Positions 18,121-30,232 of a DNA stretch of 64,000 bases are shown one piece after another. The position numbers and the translations under genes are program-made. Where the stretch lies: the NCBI RefSeq assembly GCF_030758345.1, contig NZ_JAVAMO010000005.1, positions 274,940-338,939 of the forward strand, read 5' to 3'. Source of the stretch: Ruegeria discodermiae. Lineage in GTDB: Bacteria > Pseudomonadota > Alphaproteobacteria > Rhodobacterales > Rhodobacteraceae. A model generated the notes under the pieces. That model saw only the letters and a list, made by a program, of their open reading frames with translations. It did no database searches and was not told the origin of the DNA. How positions within the stretch are numbered: position 1 is the stretch's first letter; the number at the start of each line of letters is the position of its first letter.

Positions 18121-19104
18121 ATGAGCTTTTTAAAGAGAATCGGCGTCACGATGAGCCTGGCCGCCCTGGCCTCGATCGGCGGCGCGGCGGTGGCTGCGGA
18201 TTACCCCAGCAAGCCCGTAACACTGGTTGTGCCATATGGTCCGGGCGGCGCAGCTGATCTGGCCGCACGCACGCTGAGTACAGAAGCCCCTGAATATCTG
18301 GGTGAAAACATTCTAGTTGTGAACAAGACCGGAGCGGGCGGTGTCGTTGGCTCGACTCAGGTCGCAAAATCACGCAATGATGGACACACTCTGCTAATGG
18401 CGCGCGTGGGATCACAGGCGACTGTTCCCGCAATCAACCGCACCATTCCTTATAAGTGGGACGATTTCACCTTTCTGGGCCTGATCGAGAAAAACCCGTT
18501 TGTTCTGGGCGTCAGCGCGGATTCACCATACCAGACCTTTGATGAGTTGAAGGAAGCCATCACGAACGGAGAACGGCTGTCCTATGCCTCGGCCGGTGTT
18601 GGCACATTGCTGCACATGGCAATGCTGATCATGCTGGATGACATCGGGGTCGATTCCGAAGCGCTGATCCACGTTCCTTTCAAGGGCGGCGGCAAGGCCA
18701 CGGCTGCGGTTGTCGGCGGCCATGCAGACCTGATTTTCCACAACTTGTCGGGCTTGTCCGGTGCGATCGAAAGCGGTCAGATTCGCCCCCTCCTGACCAC
18801 CACGCCCGAACGCTTTGCGACCATTCCGGACACGCCAACCGCGCAGGAAATGGGCCACCCGAATCTGGAGAACGTGATCGGCTGGACCGGTGTCTGGGGT
18901 CCCAAGGACCTGCCCGAAGATGTCGTGGCCAAGTGGGTTGAGGTTCTAGGCGCCATCGCCGCAGACGAAAGCTGGCTGGAAGCCACCCAAAAGCTGGGCT
19001 CTGTTCCTGCAATCCTGTCGCCAGACGACACCAAGGCGTTTGTCGAAGGTCAGGTCAACACCTTCAGCACCGTTGCCGAAAAACTGAATATGGTGATCGA
19101 ATAA
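18121..19104 (+). CDS. tctC: Tripartite tricarboxylate transporter, periplasmic binding protein
   Basis: This 327-residue Bug/TctC-family solute receptor has a signal peptide (about residues 1-24, ending AAVAA) and the family opening YPSKPVTLVVPYGPGGAADLAAR. The binding pocket of such proteins usually grips a carboxylate, but the ligand varies widely. The start at 18121 has an excellent AGGGAGGA ribosome site. It is the first gene of the plus arm, followed by a hairpin and then the sulfatase. With the divergent tctA and tctB it completes a transporter. Confidence 0.92.
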   Translation: MSFLKRIGVTMSLAALASIGGAAVAADYPSKPVTLVVPYGPGGAADLAARTLSTEAPEYLGENILVVNKTGAGGVVGSTQVAKSRNDGHTLLMARVGSQATVPAINRTIPYKWDDFTFLGLIEKNPFVLGVSADSPYQTFDELKEAITNGERLSYASAGVGTLLHMAMLIMLDDIGVDSEALIHVPFKGGGKATAAVVGGHADLIFHNLSGLSGAIESGQIRPLLTTTPERFATIPDTPTAQEMGHPNLENVIGWTGVWGPKDLPEDVVAKWVEVLGAIAADESWLEATQKLGSVPAILSPDDTKAFVEGQVNTFSTVAEKLNMVIE

Positions 19105-19121
19105 GCCCCGACACCTTTATT

Positions 19122-19166
19122 GCCGGGCGACTCTTCGACCCAAATCCAAAGCCGCCCGGCCTTTTT
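19122..19166 (+). terminator. Hairpin with U-run between tctC and the sulfatase gene
   Basis: GCCGGGCG (19122-19129) pairs with CGCCCGGC (19153-19160), followed at once by CTTTTT. The loop is 23 bases. It fits a rho-independent terminator or partial attenuator that would give more TctC than downstream enzyme, a usual ratio for binding proteins. Confidence 0.72.
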
Positions 19167-19194
19167 CAATCAACACGAAATCATAGGTTGTCGA

Positions 19195-21496
<2,302 letters not shown>

Positions 21497-21713
21497 GACC
21501 GCAGAAAATCTGTATGAGTCCAAATGCGTAGCCGCCTGCCCGGCTGAACCAATCATAAAGGTGACGGATAGGCCCCGCAGAACCCCGATGCCGCCCGATT
21601 TAGGGGGAACGGGTGAGCAATCATTACCTAGACCCGCACGTGTTTTTGCCTGATGATCGCTCGCGACCTCGCTGCCGAAGCGCGGGAAACACGCGATAAT
21701 ATTGGAGTTGGAC

Positions 21714-22520
21714 GTGGAAGAACTACTCACTCAGACAGACTTCGTCTGGCCGTTGATACTCAATGCGGTCAAGGCGCTTGCCGTCCTCATTGTCGGATGG
21801 ATCGTCGCTGGCGCCATTGGCGGCATGGTGCGCCGCAAAGTGAATTCGACGCCTCATATCGACCCTACGCTGGGAAATTTCTTTGCCAGCATGGTGAAAT
21901 GGGCCATCCTGGCGATGGTCATCGTGGCCGTGCTCGGTATCTTCGGAATCCAGGCGACCAGTATCGTTGCGGTTCTTGGTGCCGCCTCGCTGGCCATAGG
22001 TCTGGCGCTGCAGGGCACGCTAAGTGATCTCGCCGCTGGCGTAATGATCGTAATTTTCCGGCCCTACAAGCTCGGTCAATATGTCGATATCGGCGGCACC
22101 GCAGGTACGGTGAAAGAGGTCAATCTGTTCACCACCGAGCTGGTGACGCCCGACAATGTGCAAATCATCGTGCCCAATGGGCAGGCCTGGGGATCGATCA
22201 TCATCAACTATTCGGCCCATGATACACGCCGCGTCGATCTGGTCTTTGGCATCGACTATGGCGACAACGCGGACGCCGCGATGAAAATCATTCTGGACAC
22301 CGCGCAGGCCGATGGCCGGGTTTTGTCCGATCCCGAGCCTTGGGTGCGGGTCACCAATCTGGGCGATAGCTCTGTCGACCTGACGGCGCGGCTCTGGTGC
22401 AACGCCGCCGATTACTGGGATTTGAAATTCATGCTGACCCAGAAGGTGAAAGAGGCATTTGATGCGCAAGGCATCTCAATCCCCTATCCGCATGCGGTTG
22501 AGATTCAGAAAGCCGGATAA
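21714..22520 (+). CDS. mscS: Small-conductance mechanosensitive channel, MscS family
   Basis: Three N-terminal membrane helices are followed by the pore helix region LGAASLAIGLALQGTLSDLAAGVMIVIFRP and the MscS beta domain (YVDIGGTAGTVKEVNLFTTEL, IIVPNGQAWGSIIINYS). Length, about 268 residues, equals the basic E. coli type. It opens under membrane tension on osmotic downshock. I prefer the GTG start at 21714 because GGAG lies 6 bases before it; a TTG at 21702 would add four residues. A strong terminator follows. Confidence 0.92.
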   Translation: MEELLTQTDFVWPLILNAVKALAVLIVGWIVAGAIGGMVRRKVNSTPHIDPTLGNFFASMVKWAILAMVIVAVLGIFGIQATSIVAVLGAASLAIGLALQGTLSDLAAGVMIVIFRPYKLGQYVDIGGTAGTVKEVNLFTTELVTPDNVQIIVPNGQAWGSIIINYSAHDTRRVDLVFGIDYGDNADAAMKIILDTAQADGRVLSDPEPWVRVTNLGDSSVDLTARLWCNAADYWDLKFMLTQKVKEAFDAQGISIPYPHAVEIQKAG

Positions 22521-22553
22521 GCGGAGCTCACGACCCACCACTCACTTAGGAAA

Positions 22554-22580
22554 ACGCCGCGCGCCGCGCGGCGTTTTTTT
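22554..22580. terminator. Rho-independent terminator between convergent mscS and ald
   Basis: ACGCCGCGC (22554-22562) pairs with GCGCGGCGT (22566-22574) around a three-base loop, followed by seven T. AAAA before the stem gives a short U-run on the other strand, so it may serve both genes. Confidence 0.88.
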
Positions 22581-22592
22581 GTTTTCAAGACG

Positions 22593-23711
22593 TCAGGATT
22601 TCACCGCGACCGTGGGCGAGACCACGTCGATACCCAGCGCTTTGCCGACAGCATAATAGGTCAGCTGCCCGGCATGTACATTCAGCCCGTTCAGCAGATG
22701 CGGGTCGTCCTGACAGGCCTGTTTCCAGCCCTTATCCGCCAGCGCCAGCATGAACGGCATGGTCGCGTTGCCCAAAGCGATGGTCGAGGTCCGCGCCACC
22801 GCGCCCGGCATATTGGCGACGCAATAATGCATGATCCCGTCCACGTCATAGATCGGATCGGCATGGGTGGTCGCGCGCGAGGTTTCGAAACAGCCGCCCT
22901 GGTCGATGGCCACATCCACGATGGCCGCGCCCGGCTTCATCTCGGACAGTTGCGCCTTCGAAATCAGCTTGGGCGCCGCCGCGCCGGGGATCAGAACCGC
23001 GCCGATCACCATATCCGCCTGCCGCACCAGTTCTATAGTCGATCCAGCGGTGGAATACTGGTTCTTGAAGGTGCGCCCAAAGACGTCATCGAGGTATTTC
23101 AACCGGTTCAGCGAGCGATCCAGCACGGTCACATCCGCGCCCATTCCCGCCGCCACGCGAGCCGCGTGGGTGCCGACAACGCCACCGCCGATCACCACGA
23201 CCCGCGCCGGACCAACACCGGGCACGCCGCCCATCAGCACGCCGCGCCCGCCATTGGCCTTTTGCAGCGTCCAGGCCCCCATCTGAGGCGCCAGCCGCCC
23301 GGCAACCTCGGACATGGGCGCCAGCAAGGGCAGACCCCCCGAATTGTCTGTCACGGTCTCGTATGCGATGGCGGTGCAGCCCGAGGCCAGCAGATCATGG
23401 GTCTGATCGGGATCGGGCGCCAGATGCAGATAGGTGAACAGAAGCTGCCCGTCGCGCAGCATCTTGCGTTCGACCGCCTGTGGCTCCTTGACCTTCACGA
23501 TCATGTCGGCGGTGGCAAACACCTCCTCTGCCGTATCCACGATCGCCGCGCCTGCGGCGACGTAATCGGCATCCTCGAACCCCGAACCGGCCCCGGCCAT
23601 TGTCTCAATGATCACCTCGTGACCATGTTGCACGGCCTCATGGGCGGCGTTCGGGGTCATGCCGACGCGGAATTCCTGCGGCTTGATCTCTTTCGGGCAC
23701 CCGATTTTCAT
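22593..23711 (-). CDS. ald: Alanine dehydrogenase
   Basis: This NAD-dependent enzyme converts L-alanine to pyruvate and ammonia and back. The 372-residue protein begins [17 protein letters not shown], has the Rossmann motif [17 protein letters not shown], and ends with the usual [10 protein letters not shown] tail. The start is ATG 23711 with GGGAGAGA upstream; a longer reading to 23828 would run through the divergent promoter region. It is divergent from an Lrp/AsnC regulator that most likely controls it. Confidence 0.95.
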   Translation of the reverse strand: MKIGCPKEIKPQEFRVGMTPNAAHEAVQHGHEVIIETMAGAGSGFEDADYVAAGAAIVDTAEEVFATADMIVKVKEPQAVERKMLRDGQLLFTYLHLAPDPDQTHDLLASGCTAIAYETVTDNSGGLPLLAPMSEVAGRLAPQMGAWTLQKANGGRGVLMGGVPGVGPARVVVIGGGVVGTHAARVAAGMGADVTVLDRSLNRLKYLDDVFGRTFKNQYSTAGSTIELVRQADMVIGAVLIPGAAAPKLISKAQLSEMKPGAAIVDVAIDQGGCFETSRATTHADPIYDVDGIMHYCVANMPGAVARTSTIALGNATMPFMLALADKGWKQACQDDPHLLNGLNVHAGQLTYYAVGKALGIDVVSPTVAVKS

Positions 23712-23756
23712 TGTCTCTCTCCCAATTCTGAAACTGCCTAAAATATGTGCAATATG

Positions 23757-23785
23757 GCGGAGGATTTCTGTGAAACCTTCCTCGC
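23757..23785. promoter_or_regulatory. Imperfect dyad in the ald/Lrp divergent promoter
   Basis: GCGGAGGATTTC and GAAACCTTCCTCGC form an imperfect inverted repeat between ald and its divergent regulator. The position fits an Lrp-type binding site, but pairing is gapped, so the call is weak. Confidence 0.3.
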
Positions 23786-23849
23786 AAATTGGCCTGTGAT
23801 GTGTGTATTCTTCGAACAAATCCAACAATCACGCAAAAGGCTTGCGCCA

Positions 23850-24308
23850 TTGACGCTAGACACAACAGATCGACGGATTCTCACTGAGTTGCAGAAGAAA
23901 GGGCGCATGTCCAATGCGGACCTGTCCGAGCGGGTGAACCTCTCGCCCTCAGCCTGTCACCGGCGCGTGCAGCGGCTGGAGGCAGAGGGGTATATCCGCG
24001 ACTACGTGGCGCTTCTGGATGCGCGCAAACTCGGTGTACCAACAACCGTGTTTGTCGAGATCACGCTTCAGGGGCAAGCCGATGAGGTGCTGGACGCGTT
24101 CGAGAAGGGGGTGTCGCGGATACCGGATGTGCTGGAATGCCACCTGATGGCGGGCACGGCGGATTACATCCTCAAGGTCGTTGCCGAAAACACAGAGGAC
24201 TTCGCGCGTATCCACCGCCAGTATCTGGCGCGGCTGCCGGGGGTGGCGCAGATGCAATCCTCGTTTGCGCTGCGCACCGTGTTCAAGACAACCGCGCTTC
24301 CGGTCTGA
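23850..24308 (+). CDS. Lrp/AsnC-family regulator, likely of ald
   Basis: The protein has an N-terminal helix-turn-helix (DLSERVNLSPSACHRRVQRLEAEGYI) and a C-terminal RAM/AsnC effector domain (VFVEITLQ, ECHLMAGTADYILKVVAE). The TTG at 23850 (LTLDTTDRRILTELQ) is favoured: the family normally starts a few residues before this segment, and AAAAGG lies 10 bases upstream. Longer readings from 23745 or 23799 are possible. Divergent pairing with ald is the known arrangement of AldR-type alanine-responsive activators. Confidence 0.9.
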   Translation: MTLDTTDRRILTELQKKGRMSNADLSERVNLSPSACHRRVQRLEAEGYIRDYVALLDARKLGVPTTVFVEITLQGQADEVLDAFEKGVSRIPDVLECHLMAGTADYILKVVAENTEDFARIHRQYLARLPGVAQMQSSFALRTVFKTTALPV

Positions 24309-24433
24309 ACATATGGCGCCTGCGCGATTGGCGACATCGGGAAAGCTTGATCTTGAAATGCAGGGGTTCGGAGAGCAATCTTTCAGTCAGCCAGAACCGA
24401 CAACGTCCGGAAAACGAATGAGCTGGAAAAACC

Positions 24434-24865
24434 ATGACCGATGAAGAAGAACTTCGTGCAGCATCTGAGGCATTCTACGGGGCGTTAAACAGCGTATTTA
24501 ACAAAGACGCAGAACCCATGCGCGACGTCTGGCTTCACAGCCCGGAGGTCACGGCGATGAGGCCCAACGGCGGCAGGGAAGTTGGCTGGGAACAGCTATG
24601 GGATGCCTGGAAACATGTGGCGGAGGTGTTTGCGGGCGGTCATGTTGAGTTGACCGAGCAATACATCGTGACCGTCGGCGATCTCGCTTACGAGATTGGT
24701 CTGGAACTTGGCAGGTTTTCACCAGCCGGGGACGAGGTCGAGGTCGCGCATCGGGCAACAAACATTTACCGCCGAACAGAAGATGGCTGGAAGATCGTTC
24801 ACCACCACACCGATAAATCAGATGGTGCGATCGCAGCCTTTCACCGTCTTGAGGGGAGCGATTGA
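24434..24865 (+). CDS. NTF2/SnoaL-like small protein (nuclear transport factor 2 fold)
   Basis: The 143-residue protein shows the cystatin-like NTF2 pattern: an N-terminal helix (EEELRAASEAFYGALN), VWLHSPEVTAMRPNG, and the C-terminal strands ATNIYRRTEDGWKIVHHHTD typical of DUF4440/SnoaL-like proteins. Members may be isomerases, hydrolases or simple ligand binders. No active residue can be assigned and the neighbours give no clear pathway. Cytoplasmic. Confidence 0.75.
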   Translation: MTDEEELRAASEAFYGALNSVFNKDAEPMRDVWLHSPEVTAMRPNGGREVGWEQLWDAWKHVAEVFAGGHVELTEQYIVTVGDLAYEIGLELGRFSPAGDEVEVAHRATNIYRRTEDGWKIVHHHTDKSDGAIAAFHRLEGSD

Positions 24866-25108
24866 GAAATTGCGCGCCGCGCGGAGCAAATTGATAGCAC
24901 CTCTGCTCAGCAGGAGCTGGCAGCGCAAGACTGCGCATTTGTCCGCAGAATATCGTTTCGGAAAGCTGAGATATGTCCATTCGGAGGGAATGGCGGCTGC
25001 TCAGGCTGACACGCCAGCATCTAAACACAGCGCTGAGTAACGGGTGTCGTTCGCGAGCAAGTTGGGCTGAGCGAAAGATGTGCGCAATTCCAGCGCCGCA
25101 ACCGTTGT

Positions 25109-25891
25109 CTACCGGGAGGCCAACCTGATCGCAGACCATAATGGGTCGACCAACCGGTTCCCAAGAAATTCGCTCGGACTGACACCGAGGGTTTGCCGGA
25201 ACATGTAGCTGAACGCACTTGGAGACTCGTATCCCATATCGAGCGCAACTGATGTCACGCTCTGACCGGAGGCGAGGAGCGAGACCGCGTGCAGTATCCG
25301 CGCGTGCCGCAACCATCTGGACGGAGGCATGCCTGTATCAGCAACGAACAGGCGCTCAATCGTTTTTCGGCTGGCAGGCACCTCTGACAGCCAAGCCTCC
25401 ACCGAGCGCACACTGCCGGGGTCATCCAGCGCGGCTTGAGCGACCCCGCGAATGCGCACATCTTTCGGCAGGACCAGAGACAGTGGCACATCTTGCGCCG
25501 AAAGTAGCTCATATCGAAGCAGGGTTTGCAGCGCTTGGTTATGCTTTGTACCGCGTGCATTTGTGCCCTCTGGCATCGCAGCGACAAACAATGCGCCAAG
25601 GAGCGGCGTCATCACGACGACCCGGACATCACCGCCAAGCCGATCCGCCTCTTCACGGTTCACGTCCACATAAAGCATGACATTGTTGGACCCGTAGCGC
25701 ATCCAGTGCTCGGTATCCGGGGGAATCCAGATCGCCATGGCCGGGCTGAGAAGCAGGACGCGGTCGGGGGTCCCCACATACATCGAGCCAGACGCCGCTG
25801 AGATGAGCTGGCCAAAATCGTGGGCGTGCCAGTCATAGCTTTCTCCTGGCTCCGGCTTGATCGTCTCCCCGAAGTATAGGGGGCGATCCAT
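25109..25891 (-). CDS. AraC-family regulator with N-terminal cupin
   Basis: An N-terminal cupin-like sensor (YDWHAHDFGQLISAASGSM) is joined to a C-terminal AraC double helix-turn-helix (VALDMGYESPSAFSYMFRQTLGVSPSEF). ATG 25891 gives 260 residues; an upstream TTG at 25915 has a better AGGA and would add eight. It is divergent from the MFS transporter at 26036, with 144 bases between, and probably controls it. Confidence 0.87.
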   Translation of the reverse strand: MDRPLYFGETIKPEPGESYDWHAHDFGQLISAASGSMYVGTPDRVLLLSPAMAIWIPPDTEHWMRYGSNNVMLYVDVNREEADRLGGDVRVVVMTPLLGALFVAAMPEGTNARGTKHNQALQTLLRYELLSAQDVPLSLVLPKDVRIRGVAQAALDDPGSVRSVEAWLSEVPASRKTIERLFVADTGMPPSRWLRHARILHAVSLLASGQSVTSVALDMGYESPSAFSYMFRQTLGVSPSEFLGNRLVDPLWSAIRLASR

Positions 25892-26035
25892 GTCGTCTGG
25901 TCCCGTGCCCTGCAAATGACGAATCCTCGATGATTATCGCCTGTCTTTCGACAGACAGACATACCACCGTCGAATAGATTTCACCAATCAATCGGACGAT
26001 GGGTCCGGCTGCCTGCATCGGACGGCACAACCAAT

Positions 26036-27340
26036 ATGAAAAGTCCTGCGTTCTTGATCTGGTTCGCCCTGGGCCATCTGGCGAATGATTGGCCGGTTGC
26101 CGCCCTGTGGCTGATCGTGCCCGCAGCCGGTCTTGCCATGAACCTGTCGCCCGCGGAGGTTGGCTTGCTCTTCACTCTGTTCAGCAGCGGAGCTGCGCTG
26201 GCCTATATTCCGGCAGGGTTCCTTGCGGATCATGTTTCGAACCGGGGCCGATTGCTGGTGGCAACGTTCTTCTGGGTTGCTCTCGGTTACGCGCTTGCGG
26301 CACTGGCCCCGGGGTTTTGGAGCCTTGCAATTCTTCTGACGATCGCCGGAACGGGAAACGCCGCCTGGCATCCGATCGCGACCGGAGTCTTAATCCGTGA
26401 CAACAAAAGCGGCCGAGCGCGGGCCCTCGGGATTCATGCGATAGGTGGCTCGTTCGCTGAAGTTCTGGCCCCCTTGTCGGTTGGATTGCTTCTGTCTTTC
26501 CTTGACTGGCGCAGCGTGCTGGCCATTTCGGTTCTGCCTTCGGTCTTGATGGGAATGTGTTTCCTGTGGGTTGCCCGGTTTGTCCCTCTTATGGAAAACA
26601 AACCAGTAGATCGGCACGAATTCTGGGCGTTGATGCGCGCATGGAGTGGCCGCAGGGGATTGTGGATCGTCGCAATGATTTCGCTCTACAACATGTCTCT
26701 GATCGCATTGCTCAGCATGATCCCACTCTATCTGGCGGCGGTTCACGACCTCGCCCCTGCCATCATCGGGACCATTTTTGCCACCCTACTCATCATGGGC
26801 GCGCTGGCTCAGCCTTGGGTTGGATGGATATCCGACACGTTTGGTCGCAGACCGGTTCTTGCAACCGGAAATGGGCTTGCCGCCTTGGCAATCGCGACGC
26901 TGATGTTCGAGCTGCCATTCTGGTTCATGATTGCCATGATGGCGCTTGGGGTCGCGGCGCTGGATGCGATCCGCGCGGCGATGCTTGCAACTGCTGTCGA
27001 TCATACGGATCGCAGTGAAAGCACCATATTGGGCCTCGCTTTCGCCCTTCTGGATGGCGTCGGCGCGTTTGGAGCGGTTCTGGCCGGGATGGCGGCAGGC
27101 ATCTCGTGGGACGTCATGTTCGGCTTGGCCGCTGCGCTTGCTTGTGGAGCCTTAGTTCTAAGTGTTGGCGCCACCTTTAGATCACCGGAGGGCGGTGACG
27201 CGTCTACTGTCGTAGGGCTCACATCGCGGCAACAGCGGTTTCGCCAGAGAAAGGACCAGAAGAACAGTGTTTCTTGCGCGCCCCGGACGCAGGGGCATGA
27301 CGATAGAAAAGCGACGGCTGAAACTACGAGACGTTTCTGA
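26036..27340 (+). CDS. MFS transporter
   Basis: Twelve hydrophobic helices in two bundles of six fit the major facilitator superfamily. The loop between helices 2 and 3 (ADHVSNRGR) and the matching second-half loop (ISDTFGRRP) are the usual MFS motif A. The pattern is nearest to the Fsr/fosmidomycin-resistance type, suggesting drug or metabolite export. The last ~45 residues are polar and unlike the core, so the native stop may once have been earlier. Divergent from an AraC regulator. Confidence 0.85.
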   Translation: MKSPAFLIWFALGHLANDWPVAALWLIVPAAGLAMNLSPAEVGLLFTLFSSGAALAYIPAGFLADHVSNRGRLLVATFFWVALGYALAALAPGFWSLAILLTIAGTGNAAWHPIATGVLIRDNKSGRARALGIHAIGGSFAEVLAPLSVGLLLSFLDWRSVLAISVLPSVLMGMCFLWVARFVPLMENKPVDRHEFWALMRAWSGRRGLWIVAMISLYNMSLIALLSMIPLYLAAVHDLAPAIIGTIFATLLIMGALAQPWVGWISDTFGRRPVLATGNGLAALAIATLMFELPFWFMIAMMALGVAALDAIRAAMLATAVDHTDRSESTILGLAFALLDGVGAFGAVLAGMAAGISWDVMFGLAAALACGALVLSVGATFRSPEGGDASTVVGLTSRQQRFRQRKDQKNSVSCAPRTQGHDDRKATAETTRRF

Positions 27341-27430
27341 CTGCTCTAGGCGGACGGCAATGAACCGTCGGCCAAAGATATGAACAGTCTCGCTTTGAAG
27401 CTAATAACACTCAGGAAAGGGACCCTTAGA

Positions 27431-27847
27431 ATGATTGCCTACATCACGGTCGGCGTAGACGATATCGATCGCGCGGAACGCTTTTACTCCGCCTTCCTAC
27501 CGGCACTTGGCTACAGGCTGGAAGTAATTCATGGCGAACTGAGCTACGCGCTGCCTGAAAAGCCAGGTCACGCGCCGAGTCTGCCGGAGTTCTATGTCAA
27601 ACGCCCCTTTGATGGAGGTCCGGCCTCGGCCGGGAACGGGACGATGGTTGCATTCCAAGCGCGCAATCAACAGCAGGTTCGCGATCTTCACGCCGCCGCG
27701 CTTGCGGCAGGCGGTTCAGATGAGGGCCAACCCGGATTTCGTGACCTATATGGACCGAATTTCTTCGTAGCCTACCTGCGCGACCCTCAAGGCAATAAGA
27801 TCGCCCTATATTTCAGCAACCGGAACGAGCCCGGCCGGGACGTCTAG
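27431..27847 (+). CDS. VOC-family (glyoxalase/dioxygenase fold) protein
   Basis: The 138-residue single VOC domain reads MIAYITVGVDDIDRAERFYSAFL at the start and FFVAYLRDPQGNKIAL at the end. It is close to glyoxalase-I-like and bleomycin-resistance-like proteins of unknown substrate. ATG 27431 is taken because AGGAAAGGG lies upstream; a reading from 27380 adds an unrelated leader. Confidence 0.85.
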   Translation: MIAYITVGVDDIDRAERFYSAFLPALGYRLEVIHGELSYALPEKPGHAPSLPEFYVKRPFDGGPASAGNGTMVAFQARNQQQVRDLHAAALAAGGSDEGQPGFRDLYGPNFFVAYLRDPQGNKIALYFSNRNEPGRDV

Positions 27848-27921
27848 TTTGCGGCAGCTCACAGTAAAAGGAGATTGGCGCGGCTCTATACAGGCCTGAC
27901 ACTTTATGCCCTCGACATAGT

Positions 27922-28827
27922 CTAGCCGTGGCTTTCGGCGGTAACGGCGCTGCGTAGCTGAATTCCGTCGCGACCCGGCGGTGCCCCAAACATCCGACGG
28001 TATTCGCGGCTGAATTGCGAAGGGCTTTCATAGCCAATCGCGAAACCAACCTGGGCCACATCGACCCCTTCCGACAAGAGCATCCGCCGGGCTTCCTGAA
28101 GACGCAGGCTTTTCTGGAATTGAACCGGCGTCATCGCCGTTGCGGCCTTGAATTGCCGGTGAAACGTTGCCGGGCTCATCCCGGCAAGCGTTGCCAAATG
28201 GGGCACGCTCAGCGCTTCAGCGAAGTTTTCTCGCACCCAGGCGATCGATTTGCCAATGCGGGCAACGCGGCTGTCGGTCAAGCCGACCTGGCACAGCAGG
28301 CCGGCCTGTGGACCATTCAGCAGCTGCCATGTGATTTCCCGCTGTATCATCGGTGCGAGAACGGGGATGTCACCGGGGCGCTTTGCCAAACCCAATAGCC
28401 GTTCGAGCGGATCGATCAGGTCGCTGGACAGAGGATGCACAGCGAGCGCCTCAGATGTGACTTCGGCGCACATTCCTGTGGTTGGGTGGTCAAGCAGCAG
28501 CTCGGCCACAACTGCAGGATCGATATTGACGATCATAGCTGCGTAGGGATGGGTTTTCGAGGCAGTGATGATTTCTGCGCGCACCGGCACATCCAATGAG
28601 GCAATCAGGCATTTCCCTGCATCGTAGCGATAGGTCCTGTGCCCGACCCGGCTGACCTTGGCCCCTTGGAGAACGACGCAAAGCGAGGGTTGATAAACGC
28701 CGTGCAAAGGGCCTGTTGGTTCTTCGGATGCGGCAAGGAAAACACCGGGCAGAGGGGTCTCGCGCCCATGAGCTTGCCAGAGGTCCAAAGCCCGTTCCGT
28801 CAATGTTTCTAAATGCGGTTCAGCCAT
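27922..28827 (-). CDS. AraC-family regulator, AraC_N (YqhC-like) type
   Basis: The N-terminal domain (LPGVFLAASEEPTGPLHGVYQPSLCVVLQGAK) is the AraC_N type found in YqhC-like regulators. The C-terminal domain has two helix-turn-helix units (VPHLATLAGMSPATFHRQFK, VAQVGFAIGYESPSQFSREY). 301 residues from ATG 28827. It is divergent from an aldo/keto reductase 170 bases away; YqhC-type regulators often activate a neighbouring aldehyde reductase, so this pairing is expected. Confidence 0.9.
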   Translation of the reverse strand: MAEPHLETLTERALDLWQAHGRETPLPGVFLAASEEPTGPLHGVYQPSLCVVLQGAKVSRVGHRTYRYDAGKCLIASLDVPVRAEIITASKTHPYAAMIVNIDPAVVAELLLDHPTTGMCAEVTSEALAVHPLSSDLIDPLERLLGLAKRPGDIPVLAPMIQREITWQLLNGPQAGLLCQVGLTDSRVARIGKSIAWVRENFAEALSVPHLATLAGMSPATFHRQFKAATAMTPVQFQKSLRLQEARRMLLSEGVDVAQVGFAIGYESPSQFSREYRRMFGAPPGRDGIQLRSAVTAESHG

Positions 28828-28997
28828 ATTGCCACTCTACCCTTTCACCCGCGAGTGACCAGACCAATCCGGTCGGTTTGAGAGGATCGTGCAAGGTTTC
28901 GCGAGGATCGGCGTGGCATGGGCTGGCCATCAGATCGCATATCTCTAGCGAGCCCGGGCCGCATCGGCCGGGGCACTTTCAATGAAGGAAAGAAATC

Positions 28998-30032
28998 ATG
29001 CGTTACAATCGCCTCGGTCACAGTGGTCTCTTTGTCTCGGAACTTTGCCTCGGCACCATGACGTTCGGCGGATCGGACGATATGTGGGGTCAGATCGGCA
29101 AGCTCCAGCAGGACGAAGCGGACGGCCTGCTGAAAACCGCTTTGGATGCGGGCATTAACTTCATCGATACCGCCAATATCTACGCGACAGGTAAAAGCGA
29201 AGAGATCCTGGGCCAATCTCTCAAGAATGTCGGTGTCGCTCGGGAAGACGTTGTGATTACCACTAAGGTCCACGGCCCCATGGGCGAAGGACCAAATGCG
29301 CGCGGCTCTTCGCGCGGGCACATCCTGGATCAGGCAAAGGCGAGCCTGAAACGGTTGCAGCTTGATCACATCGACCTCTATCAGATTCACGGCTTCGACC
29401 CGGCCACGCCAATGGCCGAGACGCTTGAGGCCTTGGATATGCTGGTTCGGCAGGGTCATGTCCGCTATCTCGGCCTCTCGAATTGGGCGGCCTGGCAGGT
29501 CGTCAAGGCAGTCGGGATCACCGAGGCACGGCGTCTTGCGCCGATTGTTTCACTGCAAGCCTATTATAGCGTTGCAGGGCGCGACCTGGAGCGTGAGTTG
29601 GCCCCGATGCTGCAGGCAGAGCAGATCGGCCTGATGGTCTGGAGCCCGCTGGCAGGTGGCTTCCTTTCCGGCAAGTTTGATCGCGACGGAAAAACCGCAG
29701 AGGGCCGCCGCGTGAATTTCGACTTCCCGCCAATCGATAAGGACCGGGCATATGATGCGATCGACGTGATGCGGACGATCGCGCAAGACAAGGGGTGCAC
29801 CATCCCGCAGGTCGCACTGGCCTGGCTGCTGCATCAGAAGGTCGTCACCAGTGTCATACTGGGGGCAAAACGCCCGGAGCAGCTTGCCGACAACATTGGC
29901 GCCGTCGAGGTCACCCTTTCATCGGAAGACCTGGCTGCACTCGATGCGGTGACGCAGCTGCCAGCAGAATATCCAGGCTGGATGATTGAGCGACAAGGCG
30001 AATACCGGGCTCATATGGCTCAGTCAAAGTGA
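28998..30032 (+). CDS. Aldo/keto reductase
   Basis: This 344-residue NADPH-dependent reductase has the TIM-barrel signatures GTMTFGG near the N-terminus, the catalytic segment GINFIDTANIYATGKSE (Asp, Tyr), LKRLQLDHIDLYQIHG, and the cofactor region VILGAKRPEQL. It would reduce aldehydes or ketones in the cytoplasm. AAGGAAAG precedes the ATG. Probably controlled by the divergent AraC regulator. Confidence 0.93.
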   Translation: MRYNRLGHSGLFVSELCLGTMTFGGSDDMWGQIGKLQQDEADGLLKTALDAGINFIDTANIYATGKSEEILGQSLKNVGVAREDVVITTKVHGPMGEGPNARGSSRGHILDQAKASLKRLQLDHIDLYQIHGFDPATPMAETLEALDMLVRQGHVRYLGLSNWAAWQVVKAVGITEARRLAPIVSLQAYYSVAGRDLERELAPMLQAEQIGLMVWSPLAGGFLSGKFDRDGKTAEGRRVNFDFPPIDKDRAYDAIDVMRTIAQDKGCTIPQVALAWLLHQKVVTSVILGAKRPEQLADNIGAVEVTLSSEDLAALDAVTQLPAEYPGWMIERQGEYRAHMAQSK

Positions 30033-30232
30033 AACCTGCTGCGGGCTGCTTTGGCGGCCCGCACAAATCCGCCGCTTCTCGGCCCCAAATTCGTTCTCGA
30101 TCTGACGGTACTCCAAGTGGGCACATCGGATGGGTTGCAAACCCACACTGGCATAGCGCGGCCAGAAGGGGCGCCCCCATCTTTGGAGCCGATATCATTG
30201 TAAAAGACCCATCTGCAACAGCCCAGCGGCCG

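Noticed and set aside
22674..23741. 355-codon open frame opposite alanine dehydrogenase
   Set aside because: Shadow of a textbook alanine dehydrogenase.
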